In this document: positions 1-5,658 of the stretch, piece after piece
Numbering within the stretch: position 1 is the stretch's first letter
How the letters are laid out: every line of letters begins with the position of its first letter
DNA from: an uncultured cyanobacterium
GTDB taxonomy: Bacteria > Cyanobacteriota > Cyanobacteriia > Phormidesmidales > Phormidesmidaceae
Assembly: GCA_938029995.1 (NCBI GenBank)
Contig: CALHGI010000376.1
Span: 1-7,659, forward strand
Length of the DNA: 7,659 bases
Direction: 5' to 3'
Made by a program: the position numbers and the translations under genes
Notes under the pieces: model-generated
What the model was told of the DNA's origin: nothing
What the model saw: the letters and a program-made list of their open reading frames with translations, nothing else
The model's database searches: none

Positions 1-34
1 CCCTCAATCCAACATTCAAGTCCAACACGTACCC

Positions 35-50
35 GGTCGATCGTTCGACC
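35..50. repeat. Short inverted repeat GGTCGA-N4-TCGACC
   Basis: Seen directly: arms GGTCGA (35-40) and TCGACC (45-50) flank the 4-nt loop TCGT. No T-run follows on either strand, so it is not a canonical intrinsic terminator. It lies in the gene-free stretch 1-155 downstream of rsmA. It could be the 3' end structure of a gene beyond the left edge or a chance dyad. Confidence 0.35.
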
Positions 51-133
51 TAGCGCTACTTACTATGCCATTACCTGTCACCCCTGCAACATAATCAGGG
101 ATTCAGAATTCATCCCCATCGAACTCCATCACC

Positions 134-147
134 TGGGATCAATCCCA
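134..147. repeat. Hairpin just downstream of the rsmA stop
   Basis: Seen directly: TGGGAT (134-139) and ATCCCA (142-147) pair around the dinucleotide CA. On the rsmA transcript the hairpin begins 8 nt after the stop codon. No U-tract follows, so a role in 3' end stability or weak termination is only inferred. Confidence 0.35.
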
Positions 148-155
148 CCGATGAC

Positions 156-998
156 TCACTCGCTGTCGGGGGAGACCGTGGGGCCTAGCTCGGCCACATA
201 ATTACTCAAGCTAATCCAGTTTTCTACACTGAGCTGCTCCGGCCGCACCTGGGGGTTTAGGTCCATGGATTCTAGGGCCGCATTCACGTGCTCCCGTTCC
301 ACCAGGCTCTTTAAATTGTTACGCAGCATTTTTCTCTTTTGGGAGAACCCTTGTTTGACTAGGGTTTCTAGCAGTTTCGGTTGGATGGCCTGTTGGGGAA
401 ATGGGCGGGGCCGCAGCCGCACCACTGCCGACTCAACCTTGGGGGCCGGCTTAAAGGCGGATGAGGGCACCGGGCAAATCAGCTCGCACTGGGCCAAATA
501 CTGGACCCGTACGGACAAACCATTAAACGCCTTAGTGCCAGGCTCGGCACAAAGCCGATCTGCGATTTCCCGTTGCACCATCAGCACAATGGACTCATAG
601 GGGTGGGGATTGGGCTGGCGAATGCGACCCAGGAGCTTTTCTAAAATTGGCCCCGTAATGTAATAGGGAATATTCGCCACCACCTTATTGAGCGGTTGAA
701 AATGGGGATAGTCCCCTAGGGCTGCCGCCAAATCCACATCTAAAAAGTCCCCCTCTATTAGATGTAGGCGTTCCGATGCTTGGAACTGTTGGCGCAGCTG
801 CTGCACCAGATCCCGATCTACTTCCACGGCGACAACGGCCTGGGTAAACGGCACAATCCCTTTAGTGAGCACCCCTTGTCCTGGACCAATCTCTAATACC
901 CGATCGGTCATGGACAGCTCCGCCGCCGCTAGAATCTGGTTTAAAATTTGAGGATCGCGCAGCCAGTGCTGACCAAACCGTTTGCGAGGTCGAGGCAT
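156..998 (-). CDS. rsmA: 16S rRNA dimethyladenosine transferase RsmA (KsgA)
   Basis: This cytoplasmic SAM-dependent methyltransferase dimethylates the two adjacent adenines in the helix-45 loop of 16S rRNA, a late step of small-subunit maturation. The 280-residue protein is full length for the family. Visible landmarks are GQHWL at 9-13 (the family's GQHFL start), the SAM-binding motif VLEIGPGQG at 34-42, the acidic VEVD around 58-61, GDFLD at 83-87, and the catalytic NIPYYI at 109-114 (family N-[LI]-P-Y). A basic helical region with GFSQKRKMLRNNL follows in the C-terminal half, as expected for RNA binding. The ATG at 998 begins just before the conserved RKRFGQH and has no clear Shine-Dalgarno. 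In many cyanobacteria ispE lies directly downstream (recalled). Here the 155 nt after the stop contain no IspE start. The DUF3082 gene that often accompanies the pair lies divergently upstream instead. Confidence 0.96.
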   Translation of the reverse strand: MPRPRKRFGQHWLRDPQILNQILAAAELSMTDRVLEIGPGQGVLTKGIVPFTQAVVAVEVDRDLVQQLRQQFQASERLHLIEGDFLDVDLAAALGDYPHFQPLNKVVANIPYYITGPILEKLLGRIRQPNPHPYESIVLMVQREIADRLCAEPGTKAFNGLSVRVQYLAQCELICPVPSSAFKPAPKVESAVVRLRPRPFPQQAIQPKLLETLVKQGFSQKRKMLRNNLKSLVEREHVNAALESMDLNPQVRPEQLSVENWISLSNYVAELGPTVSPDSE

Positions 999-1191
999 AA
1001 AAATGCAGGTATTGAATCGATTGCGCCGCCCATAGCCATTGTTATCTATAGCTTTCAGCGATCACATATGGCTGGAGCCATGGGCGCAAACGTTTATTCT
1101 ATAGCAGTTCCTGAAGGCGACACCTACAATTCGCTCAGGCAATGGGCAATGGTGAGTACACTAGAGATGCAGATGGATTTGGATCAGGGCC
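999..1191. other. Divergent intergenic region between rsmA and the DUF3082 gene
   Basis: These 193 nt should hold promoters for both flanking genes. The octamer TCTATAGC occurs twice as a direct repeat (1045-1052 and 1098-1105, 53 bp apart). Each copy sits in an AT-richer patch. The second overlaps a TATTCT (1095-1100) that could serve as a minus-10 for the plus strand, but no good minus-35 is paired with it. No convincing ribosome binding site precedes either gene. Confidence 0.4.
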
Positions 1192-1527
1192 ATGGCTGAA
1201 CAACAAAATGAATTGAGTGGCGAAGATACCGCCAGGGCTCAGAAAAAGCCAACGACTCCCCTCAGCTGCTTTAGTGGCTCTTTTATGGCAGGCACCCTGG
1301 GCATCCTTTGCTATCGCATGATGGTGGCCATTGCCACCACCTTTGCGGCCAAGCCCGTGGTGTCGGATAAAGCCGTTGTGCTGAATATTTCAGTGGCGGT
1401 GCGCACCCTGGTGGTTGGCATTGTTGCCTTGGGGGCCGGTGTATTTGGCATCGCCGCCGTGGGCCTATTTTTGTTGGGTATTCAGTTACTTGTAAAGAAG
1501 CTCAATAACAGCGACGCGACGGCCTAG
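1192..1527 (+). CDS. DUF3082 family small membrane protein
   Basis: A conserved protein of unknown function that I recognise as the cyanobacterial DUF3082 family. It has 111 residues: a polar N-terminus (1-23), a first hydrophobic segment at about 30-52 (interrupted by YRMM), a short loop containing FAAKPVVSDK (51-60), and a long hydrophobic stretch at about 68-101. It ends in a basic tail LVKKLNN. The segment NISVAVRTLVVGIVALGAG is the most family-like part. An integral two-helix protein of the plasma or thylakoid membrane is inferred. The ATG at 1192 is the first suitable start and gives the expected family length. The gene converges on the glycosyltransferase gene, with 7 nt between stop codons and a hairpin across both. 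In other cyanobacteria this family commonly follows rsmA-ispE (recalled); here it is divergent from rsmA. Confidence 0.85.
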   Translation: MAEQQNELSGEDTARAQKKPTTPLSCFSGSFMAGTLGILCYRMMVAIATTFAAKPVVSDKAVVLNISVAVRTLVVGIVALGAGVFGIAAVGLFLLGIQLLVKKLNNSDATA

Positions 1528-1535
1528 GGCCGCGT
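1516..1535. repeat. Hairpin spanning the convergent stop codons of the DUF3082 and glycosyltransferase genes
   Basis: Seen directly: CGGCC (1520-1524) and GGCCG (1528-1532) form a 5-bp stem around a TAG loop, which is the DUF3082 stop codon. With A1519 bulged, the stem extends by two pairs (1518-1533, 1517-1534) and a G-T wobble (1516-1535). It reaches the glycosyltransferase stop codon at 1535-1537. There is no T-tract on either side. A bidirectional 3' end structure is the likely role by position. Confidence 0.45.
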
Positions 1536-2341
1536 TAAAGCCTCCAGGTCAACTGTCTGCCCATGGCAAACCAGAGGAGCCGTCCTGGGTGAATGGCTCC
1601 CCGCAATACCTCTAGCCGTAAATATTTGTTGAGCAACAGACGGCCCAGACCTTTAATCCGGCCATAGGTCCGTTCCTTGAGCACGGTTTTGTAGGGTGGG
1701 GTAAAGGCCAGGGGACCATACAGCACATCGGCCCGGTGGGTGGTGCTGAGGTTGTTTTGCCGATGTTCTGGGTTGGGGATGCCGCCGTGTTCGCCGTAGT
1801 TGCGCCAGGGGACATAGTTGTGAAAGTTGCGATCGCGCAAATAATACTCAATGCCAGAGTCCCAGGGGGTGTAGGTTTCTGGCCCTGGATCAGCCTTAAC
1901 GCTTTCCGCCAGTTCAATCAGGCGCCAAGCGCTCTGCTTGGTTACCACATAGGCCACCATGGATGTGGAATACCCTTCGGCATACCCCTGGTCTGTGATG
2001 TGGTAAATCTGGGCAGCACAGGTATAGAGCCAAGCAATCCCCAGCTGAGGATCTAACGGATCGTAGGGTGGGGGCAGCTGGGCAAAGTTGGCGACAGGTA
2101 CGAAGTCCGCTTCCACAATTAGCGTGGGCTGTTCCGACAGCAGCGCCCGTTCCCAAGCCTTACGATGATTCAGTAAACACAGATAGCTAGGGGAATAGGT
2201 TTTATAGTCTGCGCGATGAACCTGACGCAGCACTTCCCCTGGGCAGCCTGCACGGGTAAAAAAGTTGGCTAGCTCAGTCGTATCCTCTTGGTAGGCCAGG
2301 ATAAATATTTGGCCCACACCGTCCACCAAGGATTTTGCCAT
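1535..2341 (-). CDS. Putative LPS-biosynthesis-type glycosyltransferase
   Basis: A 268-residue protein resembling cyanobacterial proteins annotated as LPS biosynthesis glycosyltransferases with a GT25-like flavour. The assignment rests on remembered family resemblance. Visible features are an N-terminal beta strand IFILAYQED (12-20), CLLNHRKAWERAL (55-67) as in GT25-like folds, and then LIVEADFVPV (74-83). The E77-x-D79 pair there is the best candidate for the metal and sugar-nucleotide acidic motif. Next come GYAEGYSTSMVAYVV (119-133), WDSGIEYYLR (160-169) and YGEHGG (182-187). The C-terminus is basic with amphipathic stretches (RIKGLGRLLLNKYLR, about 228-242), which could hold it to the membrane surface; no true transmembrane helix is seen. 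Donor and acceptor cannot be inferred. The ATG at 2341 is preceded by TTAGGATA, a weak, close Shine-Dalgarno. It lies 68 nt downstream of nadK on the same strand, so co-transcription is plausible. Confidence 0.72.
   Translation of the reverse strand: MAKSLVDGVGQIFILAYQEDTTELANFFTRAGCPGEVLRQVHRADYKTYSPSYLCLLNHRKAWERALLSEQPTLIVEADFVPVANFAQLPPPYDPLDPQLGIAWLYTCAAQIYHITDQGYAEGYSTSMVAYVVTKQSAWRLIELAESVKADPGPETYTPWDSGIEYYLRDRNFHNYVPWRNYGEHGGIPNPEHRQNNLSTTHRADVLYGPLAFTPPYKTVLKERTYGRIKGLGRLLLNKYLRLEVLRGAIHPGRLLWFAMGRQLTWRL
1829..1836. repeat. HIP1 octamer GCGATCGC
   Basis: A perfect copy of the highly iterated palindrome typical of many cyanobacterial genomes, lying inside the glycosyltransferase gene. 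It supports the taxonomic reading; no local function is implied. Confidence 0.8.
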
Positions 2342-2371
2342 TATCCTAATCCCTATCTAGTGCTGGGTTTG

Positions 2372-2388
2372 CCCATGGGTGCCATGGG
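2372..2388. repeat. Intercistronic hairpin and 9-bp tandem repeat between nadK and the glycosyltransferase gene
   Basis: Seen directly: CCCATGG (2372-2378) pairs with CCATGGG (2382-2388) around the 3-nt loop GTG, with two possible wobble pairs outside. The same bases are part of a tandem duplication of CATGGGTGC (2374-2382 and 2383-2391). On the minus-strand transcript it starts 21 nt after the nadK stop and ends 30 nt before the next start codon. It could attenuate or protect the dicistronic message. No U-tract follows. A separate 7-bp direct repeat, GCTAACC, lies beside it (2395-2401 and 2403-2409). Confidence 0.5.
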
Positions 2389-2409
2389 TGCTATGCTAAC
2401 CGGCTAACC

Positions 2410-3381
2410 TTACGGCAGCTCCACCGACGTTGGTTTCGCAATGTGGGGCAGCCCCCAGCCCAACTTCTCACGCAGTACCTTAAAAAACTCTGGGTCCTTG
2501 AGACGCACAAACTTGGCCGGGAACTTGGCCTCCTGCAAACATACTTGATCGCCAGGGGCAACGTAGCAGCCCGCATTGCCATCCACCACCATCACCAGAG
2601 GGTCCGGGTTGGCTGAAGACACACTAACCCGCTCCGCGCTAGGAAACACCAGCCCCCTAGCGGCCAAGGAATGGGGGCATATGGGAATCAGCTGTAGGAC
2701 CGATACCCCTGGGGTTATCACCGGCCCCCCCGCCGACAGGGAGTAGGCGGTCGAGCCCGTTGGGGTAGACAAAATAATGCCATCCGCCGCAATATCCACC
2801 GGAGCATGGCGACCAATGGTCACCTCAAAATGGCACATGCTGGTGAGGGGCTCCCGATGAAGCACCACCTCATTTAGGCACAGGGCCTCCCAGATGGTTT
2901 CGCCGTCGCGGACTAGCTGAACGGCCACCATGGTGCGCTCTTCAATTTGATAATTACCCGCCAGTACTTGCTCGAGTGCATGGGGGAGCTGATTGAGATA
3001 GGTCTCTGTCAAAAAGCCCATGTGCCCCGTATTCACCGCCAATAGGGGGATCCCCAAGGGAGCCACTTGGCGAAAGGCCGATAGCACCGTACCGTCGCCC
3101 CCCAGCACAATGGCAAAATCCATGGCATCGTCAAAGGCCGCCGGGACTAAGGCTTCAATGGGGGTTAATGTGGGTGGTTTCTCCGCAGTGGCATAGCCCA
3201 GCAGACCCCCTAAGCCCGTTGCCGTCTCTACCTGGCAACCGTATGCCTCAAGCTTAATTGTGAGTTCCTGACTAACTTGACAAGCGACGGGTTTGACATC
3301 GTTGTATATGATGCCAACCGTTTTGCCAGTCTTTGCAGGAGGGCGATGTTGGGGGGGAACGTTCTTAGAAACCGAGGGCAC
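2410..3381 (-). CDS. nadK: NAD kinase (ATP-NAD kinase)
   Basis: NadK phosphorylates NAD to NADP in the cytoplasm, feeding the large NADP demand of photosynthetic electron transport. The 323-residue protein shows the catalytic GGDGT motif at 94-98 (Asp96), the [10 protein letters not shown] block at 117-126, LNE around 169-171, the diagnostic [15 protein letters not shown] at 206-220, and VDGNAG at 266-271. The tail [16 protein letters not shown] (308-323) is nearly invariant in one of the two cyanobacterial NadK paralogues as I recall it. The first codon is GTG at 3381. The domain itself starts at [13 protein letters not shown] (residue 21), so this start adds about 17 residues rich in Pro, Lys and Gln compared with remembered homologues. 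No ATG, GTG or TTG codon lies nearer the domain in frame except GTT, ACG and similar non-starts. A minus-10-like TATAAAT lies about 20 nt upstream. Confidence 0.96.
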   Translation of the reverse strand: MPSVSKNVPPQHRPPAKTGKTVGIIYNDVKPVACQVSQELTIKLEAYGCQVETATGLGGLLGYATAEKPPTLTPIEALVPAAFDDAMDFAIVLGGDGTVLSAFRQVAPLGIPLLAVNTGHMGFLTETYLNQLPHALEQVLAGNYQIEERTMVAVQLVRDGETIWEALCLNEVVLHREPLTSMCHFEVTIGRHAPVDIAADGIILSTPTGSTAYSLSAGGPVITPGVSVLQLIPICPHSLAARGLVFPSAERVSVSSANPDPLVMVVDGNAGCYVAPGDQVCLQEAKFPAKFVRLKDPEFFKVLREKLGWGLPHIAKPTSVELP

Positions 3382-3399
3382 GTTCAGTATCCGACCTAT

Positions 3400-3406
3400 A
3401 TTTATA
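3400..3406 (-). promoter_or_regulatory. Candidate minus-10 element for nadK
   Basis: The minus strand reads TATAAAT here, 18 nt before the GTG start, in a locally AT-rich stretch. That would give a leader of roughly a dozen nucleotides. I do not see a good minus-35 hexamer at 16-18 nt, so the call rests on the minus-10 and its position alone. Confidence 0.35.
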
Positions 3407-3450
3407 TCCTTTAGGCTACCGTCTTTAGCTATGTCTTGAACAGGGCGCTG

Positions 3451-3479
3451 CCCCGAGTTGCTCCGAATTTTTCTCGGGG
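3451..3479. repeat. 7-bp inverted repeat in the divergent nadK/DUF3146 promoter region
   Basis: Seen directly: CCCCGAG (3451-3457) and CTCGGGG (3473-3479) are perfect inverted copies separated by 15 nt. The half-site centres are 22 bp apart, about two helical turns, which suits a dimeric regulator. It lies upstream of both candidate promoters. Alternatively, on a plus-strand transcript it would form a 7-bp stem with a T-rich loop. Confidence 0.4.
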
Positions 3480-3492
3480 ATGGGGGTAGCTC

Positions 3493-3520
3493 TTGGGCTA
3501 AGAGGTGGCTATCTTATCTT
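3493..3520 (+). promoter_or_regulatory. Candidate promoter for the DUF3146 gene
   Basis: TTGGGC (3493-3498) and TATCTT (3515-3520) are separated by 16 nt and resemble minus-35 and minus-10 hexamers (each 4 of 6 to consensus). Transcription would begin near 3527. That lies inside the longer possible reading frame from 3480, and therefore favours the GTG at 3549 as the DUF3146 start. Confidence 0.3.
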
Positions 3521-3548
3521 TAAAGGTACTTTTTGCATTCTTGAACCT

Positions 3549-3812
3549 GTGACTACTCAACGTTTACCTCAAACCACTGCCCACGTGCGTATCACTTACC
3601 ATTCCTGGCAACAGGGCAAGCTCGAGGGCGAAGTCAATGCTAATGAGTTTGTTTGGGAGTTTCAATGGAAGTTTCGGGGTGGCCAGCTGACGGTGGAGCC
3701 ATCCCTGGGGCGCGCCTTAATTCAAGAACCCCTGGGCCGTTTTCTGGAACGGTTCGACTATCAACTAGAACCGGGAGGAGACTATTCCTTCACCATTCGT
3801 GCTGAACTATAG
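3549..3812 (+). CDS. DUF3146 family protein
   Basis: A conserved cyanobacterial protein of unknown function, recognised by LPQTTAHVRITYHSWQQGKLEGEV near its start and by GRALIQEPLGRFLERFDYQLEPGGDYSFTIRAEL at its end. From the GTG at 3549 it has 87 residues, close to the family's usual length. It looks like a small soluble beta-rich domain with alternating hydrophobic residues (FVWEFQWKFRGGQLTVEP) and no membrane segment or signal peptide. The same frame is open back to an ATG at 3480, which would add 23 residues ([18 protein letters not shown]). I reject that start because homologues as I recall them begin just before RLP-TTAHV and a candidate promoter falls inside the extension. Neither start has a good Shine-Dalgarno. 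It is divergent from nadK and followed by a hairpin that includes the last base of its stop codon. Confidence 0.87.
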   Translation: MTTQRLPQTTAHVRITYHSWQQGKLEGEVNANEFVWEFQWKFRGGQLTVEPSLGRALIQEPLGRFLERFDYQLEPGGDYSFTIRAEL

Positions 3813-3833
3813 CACCGGCCGTGCACCATGGTG
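3812..3833. repeat. Hairpin overlapping the DUF3146 stop codon plus a 10-bp palindrome
   Basis: Seen directly: GCAC (3812-3815) and GTGC (3821-3824) pair around CGGCC; the first G is the last base of the TAG stop. The palindrome CACCATGGTG (3824-3833) follows immediately. No T-tract follows. A transcript 3' end structure is the inferred role. Confidence 0.35.
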
Positions 3834-3848
3834 GGCAGAACACCGTCC

Positions 3849-3871
3849 AACGTACATAGCCGACTTACGTT
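3849..3871. repeat. Inverted repeat AACGTA-N11-TACGTT, possible operator
   Basis: Seen directly: perfect 6-bp arms (3849-3854 and 3866-3871), half-site centres 17 bp apart. It lies in the 221-nt gap before the DUF3119-DUF3086-plsY genes. Further dyads in the same gap are GTGGT-CA-ACCAC (3918-3929), GGAAAA-N10-TTTTCC (3937-3958) and the palindrome AACGATCGTT (3967-3976). I do not recognise an NtcA-type GTA-N8-TAC site. A regulatory role is inferred from spacing and position. Confidence 0.35.
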
Positions 3872-4033
3872 TGAAAATTTGGGGCTGATAGAGCACTTGT
3901 CGGTAGAGTGGTTTAAGGTGGTCAACCACGTCTAAGGGAAAATTACCTGTATTTTTCCTAGGGGGGAACGATCGTTTTGGACGTGCCCCAGGCTGAACCC
4001 CTTGTCAGAATATCGGTCTAACCCAGCTGTCCT

Positions 4034-4510
4034 ATGGAAACGTTATCTTCCGCTCCGTCGGCGACTACGACATTACGTCCAGATTATCGTTTGTCACTGG
4101 CGGTGCTGTTTGTGGGCCTGGGCTTGGTGTTGGCCCAATCCTTGTGGTTGCAGCGCCCCTGTCCATATGTGCTGTTCATGGGCCTTTGCCTGGGGGCTGT
4201 CCCACTGTGGGTGGGGCTGTTAATTACTTTGCTAGGGTTATTTTTAGGGATACAGACGACCCTCATCCGCCTAACGTTTACTGAGACGGAATTACAGGTC
4301 TGCCGTGGTACGACCATTTTGCGCCAGTTTCCCTATGGGGATTGGCAGATTTGGACTATCTTTTGGAGGCCGGTCCCCATTTTGTTTTACTTTCGCGAAG
4401 TTCAGAGCATTCATTTTCTGCCCATGTTGTTCAGTCCGGCGGAGTTGCGTCACCAGCTAGACCAGCATTATGCCGCCGTGGCTGCCACCCCAACGGGGAC
4501 GCCCGAATAG
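4034..4510 (+). CDS. DUF3119 family membrane protein
   Basis: A conserved cyanobacterial protein of unknown function, 158 residues. The N-terminal part is hydrophobic: about 20-38 (LSLAVLFVGLGLVLAQSLW) and 45-73, long enough for two or three membrane segments. The rest is cytoplasmic-like and carries the family signature: IRLTFTETELQVCRG (78-92), then FPYGDWQIWTIFWRPVPILFYFREVQSIHFLPMLFSP (99-135). The pattern suggests a small PH-like or beta-rich domain anchored by an N-terminal hairpin, but that is inference. Compared with members I remember, about 20 residues (around 38-60, with WLQRPCPYVLFMGLCLGAVP) look inserted between the hydrophobic segments. The ATG at 4034 is the first in frame near the conserved start; no clear Shine-Dalgarno is visible. 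It is the first of three co-directional genes with DUF3086 (52 nt later) and plsY. Confidence 0.85.
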   Translation: METLSSAPSATTTLRPDYRLSLAVLFVGLGLVLAQSLWLQRPCPYVLFMGLCLGAVPLWVGLLITLLGLFLGIQTTLIRLTFTETELQVCRGTTILRQFPYGDWQIWTIFWRPVPILFYFREVQSIHFLPMLFSPAELRHQLDQHYAAVAATPTGTPE

Positions 4511-4562
4511 CGATGTCTGTCCCCGTGTAGCCTTAGCCCTTATCCCGTAACGCGCCAAGCCT

Positions 4563-5576
4563 ATGCCGCCTGAAGAGTTTTCTGATCCAGCGTCCAAGCC
4601 AACTAACGATATTCCGTTACCCCCCCTGAAATCCTCTAGCCAGACCGTGGATGCTAATATGGCTCGCCTAGTACAGGCGGGGCTACAGGATCTAGAAAGC
4701 CGTCGTCGGGCATTACTCCAAGAGATCGAACAGCTAGAAAGCCGTCGCGATCGCATCAGAGCTGAGATGCGCACGACCTTTGCTGGAGCTTCCCAGGATC
4801 TGGCCGTGCGGCTACAGGGCTTTAAAGACTATCTGGTGGGCAGTTTGCAGGACTTGGCCACCTCCGCTGAGCAGTTAGATTTGGCCCCACCGGCTGCCCC
4901 ACCGGCTGCCCCACCGCCTGGGGCGATGACCCCACCTTTCCCCGGGGCTGATCGGGCGGGACGTCCGGGGGCGCAGCCCCCATCGTCGGCACCTGCGGCC
5001 GATCTCTCCACCACAGCGTTCTCTCTCCAGCGGTTTGAAGAACATCGCGATCGGGTGCGCAGCCTCATTGACCAGTACCGCACCCGACCCGATTACTATG
5101 GACCGCCTTGGCAGATGCGTCGCACCTTTGAAACGATCCACGCCGACCGTGTGTCCAATTGGTTTTTTACCCAAGGGGGGCGGGGGGCCGTCACCAGCTT
5201 GGGCAGCCGCTTACAAAATGTCGTGGTGGCCTCGGCGGCCATATCTGCGCTTTATGCCATCTATGGCGACCGACTATGCAATATGGTGCTGGCGAATACT
5301 CCCGAGCGCTTGGGGGAATGGAGGCGCTGGCTCCAAGACTGTTTAGGCATCTCCCGGTCCGACTTTGGCGCGAACCGGGGCATTATGCTGTTTGAGTCGC
5401 CGGAGTCCATGGTGCAACGGGCTGAGCGGTTGATGGACAATGGCTATCTACCGATGTTGATCATTGATGAATCTGAGAACAACTTGCCGCTGGCGGCGCT
5501 GCGGTTTCCCTTGTGGTTAGTGTTTGCCCCTGATCCGAACAATCCGGCCCAGGATGATTATTACTATCAGAATTGA
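4563..5576 (+). CDS. DUF3086 family coiled-coil protein
   Basis: A 337-residue cyanobacterial protein of unknown function. Order of parts: a polar Ser/Pro-rich N-terminus (1-32); a charged heptad region at about 33-72 (LVQAGLQDLESRRRALLQEIEQLESRRDRIRAEM) predicted to form a coiled coil; a second amphipathic helix at about 76-107; a low-complexity Pro/Ala/Gly linker (108-147) with a DNA-level tandem repeat; and the conserved domain from about 152 to 325. That domain holds RPDYYGPPWQMRRTFETIHADRVSNWFF, then QNVVVASAAISALYAIYGDRL, GEWRRWLQDCLGISRSDFG and RFPLWLVFAPDP. No transmembrane helix or signal peptide is seen, so it is probably cytoplasmic and oligomeric. It has no catalytic motif I recognise. 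The ATG at 4563 is the first in-frame start after the DUF3119 stop. Position between DUF3119 and plsY suggests a shared role, perhaps at the membrane or in lipid synthesis. Confidence 0.88.
   Translation: MPPEEFSDPASKPTNDIPLPPLKSSSQTVDANMARLVQAGLQDLESRRRALLQEIEQLESRRDRIRAEMRTTFAGASQDLAVRLQGFKDYLVGSLQDLATSAEQLDLAPPAAPPAAPPPGAMTPPFPGADRAGRPGAQPPSSAPAADLSTTAFSLQRFEEHRDRVRSLIDQYRTRPDYYGPPWQMRRTFETIHADRVSNWFFTQGGRGAVTSLGSRLQNVVVASAAISALYAIYGDRLCNMVLANTPERLGEWRRWLQDCLGISRSDFGANRGIMLFESPESMVQRAERLMDNGYLPMLIIDESENNLPLAALRFPLWLVFAPDPNNPAQDDYYYQN
4747..4754. repeat. HIP1 octamer GCGATCGC
   Basis: Second perfect HIP1 copy, within the coiled-coil coding part of the DUF3086 gene. A one-mismatch relative, GCGATCGG, lies at 5047-5054. 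Confidence 0.8.
4884..4919 (+). repeat. 12-bp tandem repeat, three copies, in the DUF3086 linker
   Basis: GCCCCACCGGCT occurs at 4884-4895 and 4896-4907, with a third copy at 4908-4919 differing in one base. In frame it encodes APPA, APPA, APPP (residues 108-119), the start of the Pro/Ala linker. Being a multiple of three, the unit can change copy number without breaking the frame. Confidence 0.75.
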
Positions 5577-5622
5577 GGTGATGGGGGCGGGGTTTTCCAA
5601 AGGGACACATATACACCTACAC

Positions 5623-5628
5623 TAAAAT
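5623..5628 (+). promoter_or_regulatory. Candidate minus-10 upstream of plsY
   Basis: TAAAAT matches 5 of 6 consensus positions and sits in the AT-rich end of the 82-nt gap between the DUF3086 gene and plsY, about 30 nt before the plsY ATG. No matching minus-35 is evident. It may give plsY its own transcript in addition to read-through from DUF3119-DUF3086. Confidence 0.25.
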
Positions 5629-5658
5629 CGGCACTGGTTTTGAAGGATTGATGACCTC

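Noticed and set aside
2..94. Open frame on the plus strand from the left edge to a TAA at 92-94, possibly the tail of an upstream gene
   Set aside because: Only 30 codons are visible, with no motif I recognise. A second plus frame is also open from the left edge to 201, so openness here is not informative.
948..1199. 83-codon plus-strand frame across the rsmA start and the intergenic region
   Set aside because: It overlaps the start of rsmA antisense, has low-complexity random-looking sequence and runs into the DUF3082 start; no family resemblance.
3480..3548. Longer DUF3146 start at the ATG 3480
   Set aside because: The extra 23 residues do not resemble the family start I remember, and a candidate promoter (3493-3520) falls inside the extension.
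3849..3871. NtcA binding site before the DUF3119 operon
   Set aside because: The site reads GTA and TAC but with the wrong spacing for GTA-N8-TAC, and it is better described as the AACGTA-N11-TACGTT dyad.
4002..4223. 73-codon frame overlapping the DUF3119 gene in another frame
   Set aside because: Trp/Cys/Arg-rich product typical of an out-of-frame shadow of hydrophobic coding sequence; the DUF3119 frame has clear family motifs.
4829..5174. Antisense frames of 84 and 99 codons under the DUF3086 linker
   Set aside because: Their Gly/Ala/Arg composition is the complement of the GC-rich Pro/Ala repeat coding region; no start signal or conserved motif.
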